Below, in pieces: positions 56,480-64,000 of a DNA stretch of 64,000 bases. The position numbers and the translations under genes were made by a program. Source of the DNA: Acinetobacter sp. TR3 (GTDB taxonomy: Bacteria; Pseudomonadota; Gammaproteobacteria; Pseudomonadales; Moraxellaceae); NCBI RefSeq assembly GCF_027105055.1, contig NZ_CP114264.1:62001-126000 (forward strand), read 5' to 3'. Below the pieces are notes generated by a model. The model did no database searches, was not told the DNA's origin, and saw nothing but the letters and a program-made list of their open reading frames with translations. Within the stretch, counting starts at the first letter, position 1. Every line of letters begins with the position of its first letter.

Positions 56480-57400
56480 ATGTATACACATTATGATTTG
56501 ATGCTGCCTTTGCTCCGTATTATGCAATCACATGATGTGACTTATAGTTTAAAAGAAGCTTATGAAATACTACTTCAAGAATTAAAATGTTCAGAAGAAG
56601 ATCGAAATGAAACAATGGAAGATGGGCGAAATGTTATATTTTATCGTTTGCAATGGGCCAAGACTTATTTAAAGAAAGCTGGATTAATTGATTATCCTAA
56701 ACGAGCGCATTTTAATCTGTCTAATTTAGGGAAAAGTTTGGATCTAAGTAAAATTAAAAAAATAGATGCTCAATATCTATCTCAATTTGATACTTTTAGT
56801 GAATTTAGAAAAATAAATACAAAAGATAGAAAAGAACAAAGAAATGAAAGCACGCAAAAAGATGATGAAGACTCTGAAGAGTTAACACCCCCAGAAATTA
56901 TTTCTCAGCAAGCTAAAATATTAAATGATGATTTGAAAATTGAGCTATTAAATTTAATTAAAGGCAATTCTCCGCAGTTTTTTGAAAGATTAGTTGTAGA
57001 TTTGCTTGTTGCTATGGGTTATGGGGGTTCACATCAAGATGCTGCACAAGCAATAGGTAAAACAAGTGATGGTGGTATTGATGGAATCATCAGTGAAGAT
57101 CGTTTGGGTTTAGACAAAATTTATATTCAAGCAAAGCGCTGGGAAGATACCGTTGGTCGCCCAAATATACAACAGTTCAAAGGTGCATTAGCCGATCAGG
57201 TTGCTAAGAAAGGTGTATTTATTACGACCTCAAGTTTTAGCAAAGAAGCAGTCGAATCTGCAAAAAAATCTGGAATTGTCTTAATTGATGGAGAAAAGCT
57301 AACTTCTTTAATGATCGAGTTCGGTTTAGGTGTGCAAGTTGAGCGAAGTTTTTATATTTATAAAATAGATCAAGATCGGTTTGATGAAGATAGTTTTTAA
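56480..57400 (+). CDS. mrr: Mrr-family type IV restriction endonuclease
   Basis: A 306-residue protein with an N-terminal winged-helix Mrr_N domain (residues 1-95), an acidic linker (about 110-140) and a C-terminal PD-(D/E)xK-like nuclease domain with GGIDGIIS...IYIQAKRW, the catalytic D and QxK motif, plus FFERLVVDLLVAMGYGG. Mrr cleaves DNA with foreign methylation. It stands alone between two terminators, with no methylase, which suits type IV. Lower GC than guaA suggests acquisition. Confidence 0.9.
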   Translation: MYTHYDLMLPLLRIMQSHDVTYSLKEAYEILLQELKCSEEDRNETMEDGRNVIFYRLQWAKTYLKKAGLIDYPKRAHFNLSNLGKSLDLSKIKKIDAQYLSQFDTFSEFRKINTKDRKEQRNESTQKDDEDSEELTPPEIISQQAKILNDDLKIELLNLIKGNSPQFFERLVVDLLVAMGYGGSHQDAAQAIGKTSDGGIDGIISEDRLGLDKIYIQAKRWEDTVGRPNIQQFKGALADQVAKKGVFITTSSFSKEAVESAKKSGIVLIDGEKLTSLMIEFGLGVQVERSFYIYKIDQDRFDEDSF

Positions 57401-57423
57401 GAGCGCTCAGTCGCTCTTTTTTA
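57399..57423 (+). terminator. Terminator of mrr
   Basis: AAGAGCG-ctcagt-CGCTCTTTTTT hairpin with a T-run, overlapping the mrr stop codon. Confidence 0.85.
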
Positions 57424-57494
57424 TTACTTAACTTTATAAAATTTCTCTATAAAAAATTAATAAATCATTAAATATCAAAATTATAAAATTTAAA

Positions 57495-57537
57495 AAGATA
57501 TCTTAACTTGCCATAAGAATAATTAAGATATATCTTA
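57495..57537. promoter_or_regulatory. Two palindromes upstream of the PadR gene
   Basis: AAGATATCTT (57495-57504) and TAAGATATATCTTA (57524-57537), near-identical dyads with centres about 31 bp, three helical turns, apart. They are the best candidates for the PadR autoregulatory site. The 57424-57557 gap is otherwise AT-rich. Confidence 0.6.
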
Positions 57538-57557
57538 TTTATCATAAATTAAGCAGT

Positions 57558-58100
57558 ATGAGAAAAATAAAGATGAGACATCAATCAGATCATCGTGAAA
57601 ATGAACATGATACACACCATCGAGAGCATCCCCGTACAGGGCGCCGTGGACGTTTATTTGAATCAGGGCGTATGAAACTGTTAGTTCTGCATTTAATTCA
57701 GCAAAATCCTAAACATGGCTATGAAATTATTAAAGAAATTAGTGATTTAGTCGGTGATGGCTATACACCAAGTGCAGGAACAATTTATCCAACACTGACT
57801 AGCTTAGAAGAAATGAACTGTATTTCTTTACTGGATGCCGAACGTAAGCAATACCAAGTCACTGAATATGGCGAGACTTATCTAAAAGATCAGCAGGAAA
57901 TGCTGACCGCTTTGTTGGAAAAACTACGGATTCGACGTGAAATTCATAACAACAATCAACTGATAGAGATCCATCGAGCAATGGAAAATCTAAAAACAGC
58001 ATTACGATTAAAACTCAGTATTGCTGATCTACAGCAAGAACAAATTTATCAAATTGCTGAAAAGATTGATCAAGCCGCAATTGCGATTGGACGTTTATAA
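57558..58100 (+). CDS. PadR-family metal-responsive regulator, YqjI-like
   Basis: A 180-residue regulator. The first 22 residues are His-rich (HQSDHRENEHDTHHREH), followed by RRGRLFESGRMKLLVLHLI and a PadR winged helix (HGYEIIKEI; YTPSAGTIYPTLTSLEEM), then a C-terminal helical part. This layout matches E. coli YqjI, whose His-rich end binds nickel and controls the ferric reductase YqjH. ATG 57558 is used; ATG 57573 is possible. It heads a four-gene operon. Confidence 0.85.
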   Translation: MRKIKMRHQSDHRENEHDTHHREHPRTGRRGRLFESGRMKLLVLHLIQQNPKHGYEIIKEISDLVGDGYTPSAGTIYPTLTSLEEMNCISLLDAERKQYQVTEYGETYLKDQQEMLTALLEKLRIRREIHNNNQLIEIHRAMENLKTALRLKLSIADLQQEQIYQIAEKIDQAAIAIGRL

Positions 58101-58114
58101 GTTGGGGGCGAAGG

Positions 58115-58504
58115 ATGTTAGCGCTACAGCAGAAAATTAAACAGGCAGGATTACGAGTGACGCATCCACGCATGGCAGTTTTATCTTTACTGGCACAACA
58201 GACGGATGATCTCACCGTGAAACAAATTTACCAACGTCTAAATCTACAAAAGCAGCAGTTAAGTTTGGCAACCGTCTATCGCGTGGTGAGTGATCTTGTC
58301 TTGGCAGGTTTATTGGTGAGTTATCAATTCCATCGTGCGGAAACGAAATTTAATCTTCCAAGGGTTTCTAAAAATCAATTGCTACAAATTCACTGTGCAG
58401 ATTTAACCACAGCAAAACAAGCACGATTTTTACAGTCCTTAGAAGCCGTATTTACTCAATTTCAAATTGATTTGATGCAGATCGAAATCAAAGAGAATGT
58501 TTAA
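58115..58504 (+). CDS. Divergent Fur-family regulator without usual metal ligands
   Basis: A 129-residue protein with a Fur winged-helix domain (AGLRVTHPRMAVLSLLAQQ; LSLATVYRVVSDLVLAGLLV). The second half is short and lacks the CxxC pair and the HHDH-type ligand cluster of Fur, Zur and PerR, having only one His-Cys pair (IHCADL). It may respond to a different signal or act as a modifier of Fur. GGGGGCGAAGG precedes ATG; 14 bp after padR. Confidence 0.82.
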   Translation: MLALQQKIKQAGLRVTHPRMAVLSLLAQQTDDLTVKQIYQRLNLQKQQLSLATVYRVVSDLVLAGLLVSYQFHRAETKFNLPRVSKNQLLQIHCADLTTAKQARFLQSLEAVFTQFQIDLMQIEIKENV

Positions 58505-58527
58505 TTAAAAATTCATTGGAGCAAATG

Positions 58528-58833
58528 ATGAAACAACATCAATACCATGTCACGGCAGAGCATTTAAAAGATGCGAAAGGACAAGTCTCAACTTATACCG
58601 AGAAATTAGAGTTTTATACAGGGAATCATGACGATATTTTTGAGATCGTTGAACGTTTGAAAAAAGCTGAGTTGTTCGATGATCAAACTACAAAATCTTT
58701 TGCAGTGGGGCTAAAACTTTTTAGTGAAGTGATGCTGGAAAATAAAGATCATCCACTATTCGAAGAATTCTTGCCGCAGTTCGGTCAATTTATGAAGAAT
58801 CTAAAGCAACATGTAAAGAAACAGGTTGAATGA
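58528..58833 (+). CDS. DUF3861 protein
   Basis: A 101-residue acidic/helical protein (MKQHQYHVTAEHLKDAKG...). It matches what I recall of DUF3861; function undescribed. I chose ATG 58528 because GGAG at 58518-58521 is at the right distance; ATG 58525 is adjacent. It is 23 bp after the fur-like gene and overlaps the next gene by four bases. Confidence 0.75.
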   Translation: MKQHQYHVTAEHLKDAKGQVSTYTEKLEFYTGNHDDIFEIVERLKKAELFDDQTTKSFAVGLKLFSEVMLENKDHPLFEEFLPQFGQFMKNLKQHVKKQVE

Positions 58834-59114
58834 GTGTGGGGGCAAATGGCATGCAACAAACAAAGAAGACTTTCTTTACTAAATTACCTGCAAAATATGC
58901 TGCTTGGATTATGCCTTTATTGCTATCAGGGCTGATGAGCGCAACATTATCATTGGTGAACTTACTAATGAATGTTGGGCTAATAGATGGATTCGCAACG
59001 AAGTGGCTGTCAATATGGCTGTTTTCATGGTTGATTGCTTATTCTGTAGTTTTGATTTTTCTACCTTTGGTCAGACGTTTGACAGGCTTAATTGTGGAGA
59101 TGCCATCACATTGA
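58830..59114 (+). CDS. DUF2798 membrane protein
   Basis: A 94-residue protein with two membrane helices (AWIMPLLLSGLMSATLSLVN; WLSIWLFSWLIAYSVVLIF) in the DUF2798 arrangement, ending with RRLTGLIV. Function undescribed. It starts in an ATGA overlap with the DUF3861 gene, completing the four-gene operon; a shorter form from ATG 58851 is possible. Confidence 0.78.
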   Translation: MSVGANGMQQTKKTFFTKLPAKYAAWIMPLLLSGLMSATLSLVNLLMNVGLIDGFATKWLSIWLFSWLIAYSVVLIFLPLVRRLTGLIVEMPSH

Positions 59115-59267
59115 TTGATCCTGTTCATGCATTGTGAAAAATAAATGCAAGATTGTCTCATTGATAGCACTCTGCGTATTACCAAAAGACTATATTGAAT
59201 GATGATTGTATTGTTAAGATCACTAAAACAACTCATTGCAATAGCATAGGTAAAAGAGAGCGATATC

Positions 59268-60215
59268 ATGAGCAATAATAACGATTACGATATTTCTAAC
59301 TCCAAAGATTGTGAAACTTATATCAATCAGTTTATTCAAGAATTTACGATTAGATCAGCGGAAATTGGTAAGGGTACAGTCATTAAGCGAGCCTTACCGA
59401 GTCGTCAGAAGCGTTTGGTGGGGGCGTGGTGTTTCCTTGATCATGCAGGGCCTGTGAGTTTCCCTGCGGGAGATGGTTTAGATGTTGGGCCACACCCACA
59501 TATTGGTTTGCAGACATTTACATGGATGATTGAAGGCACCATGATACATACTGATAGTCTGGGTTCAAAACAACTGATTCGTCCAAAGCAAGTGAATTTA
59601 ATGACGGCAGGTCATGGAATTTCTCATACTGAAGTTGCACCTGAGACTGAAACTAAAATGCATGCGGCACAACTTTGGATTGCTTTGCCTGATGACAAGC
59701 GCAATATGGAGCCAAAGTTTGAACACTATCCAGAACTACCGATCGTAAATAAAGATCAGGTTGAATTTACAGTTTTGGTAGGGGATTTCTTAGAGACAGT
59801 TTCTCCAGTTCAGGTACATACACCTTTGGTTGGTGTGGACTTAACTGCACAAGCGAATACCAAAACCCGTATTCCACTCAATCCAAACTTTGAATATGCC
59901 TTTATGGCACTTGAAGGCATCGCTCAGGTAAATGGGCATGAACTCAATGCCGATAATATGGTGGTGTTGGAAACGGGGCTGACTGAAATCGAAGTTGAGC
60001 TGACAGAAGGTCATCGTGTGTTACTCATCGGGGGTGAACCGTTTGAGTCGCCAATTTTGCTGTGGTGGAACTTCGTTGGACGTACCATGCAAGATTTACA
60101 GCAAGCACGAGAAGATTGGGTCAATCATGATCCCCGTTTTGGTGAAATTCCTGATTATCAAGGTAAGCGTCTCGAAGCACCTGTATTACCTGAGCAAATG
60201 AGGGCATCGAAATGA
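59268..60215 (+). CDS. Pirin-family protein
   Basis: Bicupin of 315 residues with the metal-binding HPHIGLQTFTWMIEG motif and GHGISHTE in the first cupin. Bacterial pirins act as quercetin dioxygenases or bind partner enzymes; the role here is unknown. A 43-residue N-terminal extension (SNNNDYDISNSKDC) precedes the cupin. It overlaps osmC in ATGA. Confidence 0.88.
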   Translation: MSNNNDYDISNSKDCETYINQFIQEFTIRSAEIGKGTVIKRALPSRQKRLVGAWCFLDHAGPVSFPAGDGLDVGPHPHIGLQTFTWMIEGTMIHTDSLGSKQLIRPKQVNLMTAGHGISHTEVAPETETKMHAAQLWIALPDDKRNMEPKFEHYPELPIVNKDQVEFTVLVGDFLETVSPVQVHTPLVGVDLTAQANTKTRIPLNPNFEYAFMALEGIAQVNGHELNADNMVVLETGLTEIEVELTEGHRVLLIGGEPFESPILLWWNFVGRTMQDLQQAREDWVNHDPRFGEIPDYQGKRLEAPVLPEQMRASK

Positions 60216-60610
60216 GTATTATCGCAAGTGCAAAAGTTCTAACTTTACCTGAACCGTGGAAAGGGGAAGTAACGAGTGGAACACACCAATTTCTAACCGA
60301 TAAACCCGAATCTTTTGGAGGGCATGATACAGGGCCAGCGCCCTATGATTTTCTGACTGCAAGTTTAGCATCATGCACCATGATTACCTTACGCATGTAT
60401 GCACAGCATAAGCAAATTGATTTGGGTGAATTTACGGTTGAGGTGGACTTTCACACCAATCGTGAACAACAGGAACGAATCGAGCGTCGAGTAATATTTA
60501 AACAACCGATTTCACAAGACTTACAAGAAAAATTTCTCAATGTATGTAGCAAAACACCAGTTACTAAAACTTTGTTACGCAGTTTAGACATACAGACCGT
60601 GATTGTTTAA
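60212..60610 (+). CDS. OsmC-family peroxidase-like protein
   Basis: A 132-residue protein with the OsmC fold and two Cys: the peroxidatic one in LTASLASCTMITLRMYA and the resolving one in VCSKTPVTKTL. Such proteins reduce organic hydroperoxides using thiols. Overlap with the pirin gene suggests joint expression under oxidative or xenobiotic stress. Confidence 0.88.
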   Translation: MSIIASAKVLTLPEPWKGEVTSGTHQFLTDKPESFGGHDTGPAPYDFLTASLASCTMITLRMYAQHKQIDLGEFTVEVDFHTNREQQERIERRVIFKQPISQDLQEKFLNVCSKTPVTKTLLRSLDIQTVIV

Positions 60611-60707
60611 GACTAAAGTGCTATTGTGCTTGGGCGAAACATAATTCTAAGTGTAACTGTGAGAGGGATTAGAACCGCAGTTACACAGTAAAAAAGCAGG
60701 CACAAAA

Positions 60708-61361
60708 ATGATTACCTTACATTACCTACAATGCTCACGTTCATTCCGTATCCTGTGGGCATTAGAAGAACTTGGTGTGGATTACCAAGTTGAGTATTAT
60801 CAAAGGTCACCTAGTTATGCAGCCCCTGAAAGCCTTAAACAAATTCATCCTTTAGGAAAAGCACCAATTCTGGTTGATGATGAAGAGGTTATTGTAGAAT
60901 CTGCTGTTATTTTGGATTATTTGCAACAGCAGTATGATGGGCAGCAAAAATTTAAACCAGAACAAGCAAAAGACCAGCGGCAATATTCCTATTGGATGCA
61001 CTATGCAGAAGGCTCTCTTATGCCATTGTTGGTGATGACTCTCGTCATCAATAATGTAAGCAAGCATGTTCCGTGGGTTATTCGCCCTGTTGCTGAAAAA
61101 ATTACCAATGGTATAAAAGCTGGTTTTGTTCGTCCTCGTGTAAAAGAACATATTCTCTATCTTGAACAGTATTTGGCAGAACATGATTATTTCGCGGGAG
61201 ACTTTTCTTTTGCAGATATTCAAATGGCATTTCCACTGATTGCAATCCAAAAACGTTTACATGGTAAATATCCGAATATTCAAGCCTTTGTCCAACGTGT
61301 TCAGCAGCGTTCAGCATTTCAGCACGCTGAGCAAAAAAGTTTGCATTCGCAGTGTGCATAA
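60708..61361 (+). CDS. Glutathione S-transferase family protein
   Basis: A 217-residue GST: N-terminal thioredoxin-like domain (YLQCSRSFRILWALEELG with the CSRS segment, then VIVESAVILDYL, the Glu-Ser glutathione site), and a helical C-terminal domain (YFAGDFSFADIQMAFPL, the N-cap motif). It conjugates or isomerises electrophiles. Separate transcription unit after a 98-bp gap. Confidence 0.88.
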   Translation: MITLHYLQCSRSFRILWALEELGVDYQVEYYQRSPSYAAPESLKQIHPLGKAPILVDDEEVIVESAVILDYLQQQYDGQQKFKPEQAKDQRQYSYWMHYAEGSLMPLLVMTLVINNVSKHVPWVIRPVAEKITNGIKAGFVRPRVKEHILYLEQYLAEHDYFAGDFSFADIQMAFPLIAIQKRLHGKYPNIQAFVQRVQQRSAFQHAEQKSLHSQCA

Positions 61362-61374
61362 ATTTTCAAACATG

Positions 61375-61407
61375 AAAAAAGGGAGAACAACCGGTTCTCC
61401 CTTTTTT
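61375..61407. terminator. Bidirectional terminator between gst and ftsN-like gene
   Basis: GGGAGAAC-aaccg-GTTCTCCC stem between an A-run and a T-run; the genes on both sides converge. Confidence 0.9.
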
Positions 61408-61422
61408 CATTCATGAAGATTT

Positions 61423-62025
61423 TTATCGTTTAATTACAATTGAATCAATACCACTGTGTTGCAAGGTTTGTTGAGCAGCAAGTGCTGCATCTTGGCTATC
61501 ATAAGGACCAGAGAAAACACGATACCATGTTTGCCCATTCTCAACGGTTTTTATGATATCGGCAGATAAACCATTCAAAATAATTTCCGCACGACGTGCA
61601 TCAGCGCTATCTGGATCTGGATAGCTACGTACTTGTAAGATATAACTGGCTTGAACTGGTGCGGTTGGTTCAGCCGATGTGATGGTTGTTGGGTCTGCTG
61701 TGGTTGTTTCAGGTTTTGGTGATTCGATAATCACAACATTACCTTCTTGTTTTGTTTCAGGGACAGCTTGTTCAGGAATTGGCGTGACTTGTTGTTGGGG
61801 TAACAAATCATAGAAACGATAGTCCTTATTGGTGTCTTCTTCGTAATGTTCAGAAGTGACTTGATTCTTTGCGGGGACGGGTTGCCACGGCTGCCATAGC
61901 ATTAACATGACGCCTGCACAAAGGATCGCAAGAATTGCGACAAGCATTCCTAACCACTTGGGAACAAGTGGTTTTTTGGGCTTGTTTGGTCGTTCAGATA
62001 CACCACGTTGCGTTTTTCCAAACAC
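61423..62025 (-). CDS. SPOR-domain membrane protein, FtsN-like
   Basis: A 200-residue bitopic protein: cytoplasmic basic tail, one helix (WLGMLVAILAILCAGVMLMLW, residues about 24-44), a Pro/Thr-rich periplasmic linker and a C-terminal SPOR domain (YILQVRSYPDPDSADARRAEI; GQTWYRVFSGPY) that binds denuded septal peptidoglycan. Position after argS is the usual place of the small FtsN-like protein. The start is GTG 62025 with AAGAGGAA upstream. Confidence 0.86.
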   Translation of the reverse strand: MFGKTQRGVSERPNKPKKPLVPKWLGMLVAILAILCAGVMLMLWQPWQPVPAKNQVTSEHYEEDTNKDYRFYDLLPQQQVTPIPEQAVPETKQEGNVVIIESPKPETTTADPTTITSAEPTAPVQASYILQVRSYPDPDSADARRAEIILNGLSADIIKTVENGQTWYRVFSGPYDSQDAALAAQQTLQHSGIDSIVIKR

Positions 62026-62077
62026 CTGAAATTCCTCTTGATCCTAATTAGGTTATTTGTAACTTGAAACTGCTTAA

Positions 62078-62112
62078 AAACAAAGCATTATGTTTAAAAT
62101 AATGCTTTGTTT
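62078..62112. terminator. Stem-loop between argS and the ftsN-like gene
   Basis: Perfect 14-bp stem AAACAAAGCATTAT/ATAATGCTTTGTTT with a 7-base loop. It would end argS transcription or moderate read-through into the downstream gene. The flanking 62141-62225 repeats GCGTTGCTTTGCT twice, the second copy reaching the argS stop codon. Confidence 0.65.
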
Positions 62113-62217
62113 GTTTTGCGATCTGGGTAATGTTGCAAGAGCGTTGCTTTGCTGATTACATTTCTACGCGGGCATAGTCCTTGTCTTGCGACAATGTGCA
62201 AAGCGTTGCTTTGCTAG

Positions 62218-64000
62218 TTACATTGTCTCAGGTGCAGATACACCGAGTAATTCTAAGCCATTATGTAAAACTTGCTGTACGTTGATTGAAAGTAATAAAC
62301 GTGCTTGTGTAAGTGTCACATCATCGCCAAGGACTTTATGTTCGTTGTACCAACCGTGGAATAAGGCTGCTAACTCTTTCAGATAGTTGCCAATTTGATG
62401 TGGTTCATACGCATTTGCTGCACGTACTAAAATATCTGGATAAGCGGCAAGTTTCGCTAAAATTTCAGTTTCAGCATCAAGCTCTAAACGATTTGCATGT
62501 TCACGTGCCGAAACAGCATCAAAACTGAGATGTGTAGATGCTGCTTTTTCTAACATACGGCAAATACGGGCGTGTGCATATTGAATGTAGTACACGGCAT
62601 TATCTTTGCTTTGTGAAACTGCAAGGTCTAAGTCAAAGTCGATGTGTTGTTCAGATTTACGCATCACATAATAGAAACGTGCTGCGTCATTACCGACTTC
62701 TTTACGTAGGTCACGTAAAGTCACGAACTGACCCGAACGAGATGACATTTGCACCATCTCGCCACCACGCCATAAGCTCACGAACTGAACCAAAAGCACG
62801 GTCAATTTCTTCGAGTCATAACCCATTGCATCAATGGCTGCTTTCACACGTGAGATATAGCCGTGGTGGTCTGAACCCCAAATATCAATCAGGTCGGTAT
62901 AGCCACGTTGTAACTTATTTAAGTGGTAAGCAATGTCAGATGCAAAATAAGTGGTTTGACCATTACGACGTTTGACTACACGGTCTTTCTCATCGCCAAA
63001 TTCAGTTGATTTAAACCAAATATTGCCATCTTTTTCATAGAGAAAGCCACGTTGATCAAGCGTCGCAAGTGCTTCATCAATTTTTTCGGTTAGCGAAGCT
63101 TCGCTGAACCATTCATCAAAAGTCACGCCAAAGTCAGCAAGGTCATCTTTGATATCATCCAAAATGGCATGTAAAGCCGCTTGGTGAAATACACGATAAC
63201 CCGCACCTAACTGTTGTTGTGAATTGGCAATTAAGCCATCAATGTGTTTTTCTTTATCACCAGACAAAATAACTTTATTGCCTTCAGCATCGAGTTCTTC
63301 GGCATATTGAACGTCTTCAGGCACATCTTTATAAATGTCAGCAACTGGACGAACATGCGCATCTGCATCTTTATCAATAATGCTTTGTGCGATTTCTTTG
63401 ACGTAGTCGCCTTGATACGCATTTTTAGGGAAAACCAGTGTTTGTCCCGTGAGTTCTAAATAACGTAAATACGTTGATGTTGCCAAAATATCCATTTGGC
63501 GACCTGCATCATTGACATAGTATTCACGGTCAACTTGTGCACCTGTTGCTTCTAAAAGGTTAGCAACAGTCATGCCGTAAGCTGCACCACGACCATGTCC
63601 CACATGCAGACTAGATGTTGGGTTTGCAGAAACAAATTCGACTTGGATTTTTTTAGCTGCATTGGCTTGGCTGCGTCCATATTGGTCTTTTTGTGCTTGA
63701 ATTTGATCAAGTACTGCGAAGCGTTGGTCTGCATTTAAAAAGAAGTTAATAAAACCAGGGCCTGCGATTTCTGCCTTTGTAATGTCAGCGACTTCAGGCA
63801 GTGCTGCTAAGATTTTTTCAGCTAGATCACGTGGTTTCATACCAGCAGCTTTAGAGCCGATCATGGCAATATTGGATGCAAAGTCACCGTGACTTCGGTC
63901 TTTGGTACGGGTTAAATGGCTCGTGTTTGTCCAATCTGAAGGAAGTACCCCTTGTTGTTGAAGGGATTGTACCGCATGATCAAGAGCTGCTTGTATTGCC
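62218..64000 (-). CDS. argS: Arginyl-tRNA synthetase, 5' truncated by the window end
   Basis: The frame is open to the window edge: upstream of Met at 63864 it continues with SHGDFASNIA, so the true start lies outside. About 593 codons are visible, close to the full length of the family. Class I signature SLHVGHGRG (HIGH-type) and MSSRSGQFVTL in the KMSKS position are present, with the C-terminal DALR anticodon domain. It charges tRNA-Arg. The ftsN-like gene follows on the same strand. Confidence 0.95.
   Translation of the reverse strand, partial: AIQAALDHAVQSLQQQGVLPSDWTNTSHLTRTKDRSHGDFASNIAMIGSKAAGMKPRDLAEKILAALPEVADITKAEIAGPGFINFFLNADQRFAVLDQIQAQKDQYGRSQANAAKKIQVEFVSANPTSSLHVGHGRGAAYGMTVANLLEATGAQVDREYYVNDAGRQMDILATSTYLRYLELTGQTLVFPKNAYQGDYVKEIAQSIIDKDADAHVRPVADIYKDVPEDVQYAEELDAEGNKVILSGDKEKHIDGLIANSQQQLGAGYRVFHQAALHAILDDIKDDLADFGVTFDEWFSEASLTEKIDEALATLDQRGFLYEKDGNIWFKSTEFGDEKDRVVKRRNGQTTYFASDIAYHLNKLQRGYTDLIDIWGSDHHGYISRVKAAIDAMGYDSKKLTVLLVQFVSLWRGGEMVQMSSRSGQFVTLRDLRKEVGNDAARFYYVMRKSEQHIDFDLDLAVSQSKDNAVYYIQYAHARICRMLEKAASTHLSFDAVSAREHANRLELDAETEILAKLAAYPDILVRAANAYEPHQIGNYLKELAALFHGWYNEHKVLGDDVTLTQARLLLSINVQQVLHNGLELLGVSAPETM

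Noticed and set aside
56480..57400. Mrr gene as part of a multi-gene defence system
   Set aside because: Flanked by terminators on both sides with no partner genes; Mrr acts alone.
62538..62975. 145-codon plus-strand frame opposite argS
   Set aside because: Antisense shadow of a conserved housekeeping gene.

Overview
This window is chromosomal DNA of an Acinetobacter, probably not A. baumannii itself. It is AT-rich. The gene order galU-ugd-pgi-galE-pgm behind a Wzx/Wzy capsule cluster, followed by tyrB-gntR-prpB-prpC-acnD, is the layout around the Acinetobacter K locus. In A. baumannii, lldP and the L-lactate genes follow pgm. Here tyrB follows pgm directly, so the lactate block is absent from this position.

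Regions. (1) 1-16.9 kb: right-hand part of a capsule (K) locus, all on the plus strand and tightly packed. It holds the end of a pathway for a diacetamido-uronic acid (dgaB, dgaC), three glycosyltransferases, the Wzx flippase, the Wzy polymerase, a PglC-type initiating transferase with the matching PglD/PglE/PglF-type genes for UDP-N,N'-diacetylbacillosamine (QuiNAc4NAc), and the central sugar genes galU, ugd, pgi and galE. One initiating transferase plus three glycosyltransferases fits a four-sugar K unit. pgm faces the operon from the far side of a shared terminator. (2) 18.4-25.8 kb: a perfect parS-type ParB site inside a terminator-like hairpin, then tyrB and the methylcitrate cluster under a GntR regulator with three matching operator palindromes. 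(3) 25.9-35.6 kb: small and mixed genes, including a repeat-bearing lipoprotein, a zinc-ribbon microprotein, a gene broken by one in-frame TGA, rluA, rraB, and a TonB-dependent receptor sharing a Zur-like operator with a divergent membrane acyltransferase-like gene. (4) 35.6-40.6 kb: the alanine catabolism cluster (Lrp-type regulator, dadA, dadX, ridA, cycA-like permease). (5) 40.7-48.1 kb: a decayed genomic island of about 7.2 kb bounded by an 80-bp direct repeat made of the 3' half of tRNA-Gly(GCC) plus its terminator. It carries an intact HipBA pair, a SWIM-SNF2 helicase, a second and dead hipA, and IS5-family remnants. Two tRNA-Gly genes follow. (6) 48.3-64 kb: ordinary chromosomal genes (bolA, sirB, an orphan parA, dedA, doxX, guaA), a solitary Mrr endonuclease, a YqjI-like PadR and divergent Fur-like pair, pirin/osmC, gst, and the ftsN-like and argS pair cut by the window end.

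Most notable: the parS/terminator composite; a capsule 'Ugd' with Asn where the catalytic Cys should be; the tRNA-Gly island with a compensatory T-stem change in its att copy; the Zur-like box; and the single-stop pseudogene. I did not find a complete novel multi-gene system that I could defend. The island and the PadR/Fur-like operon come closest. All calls were made by reading the sequence; no database search was run.
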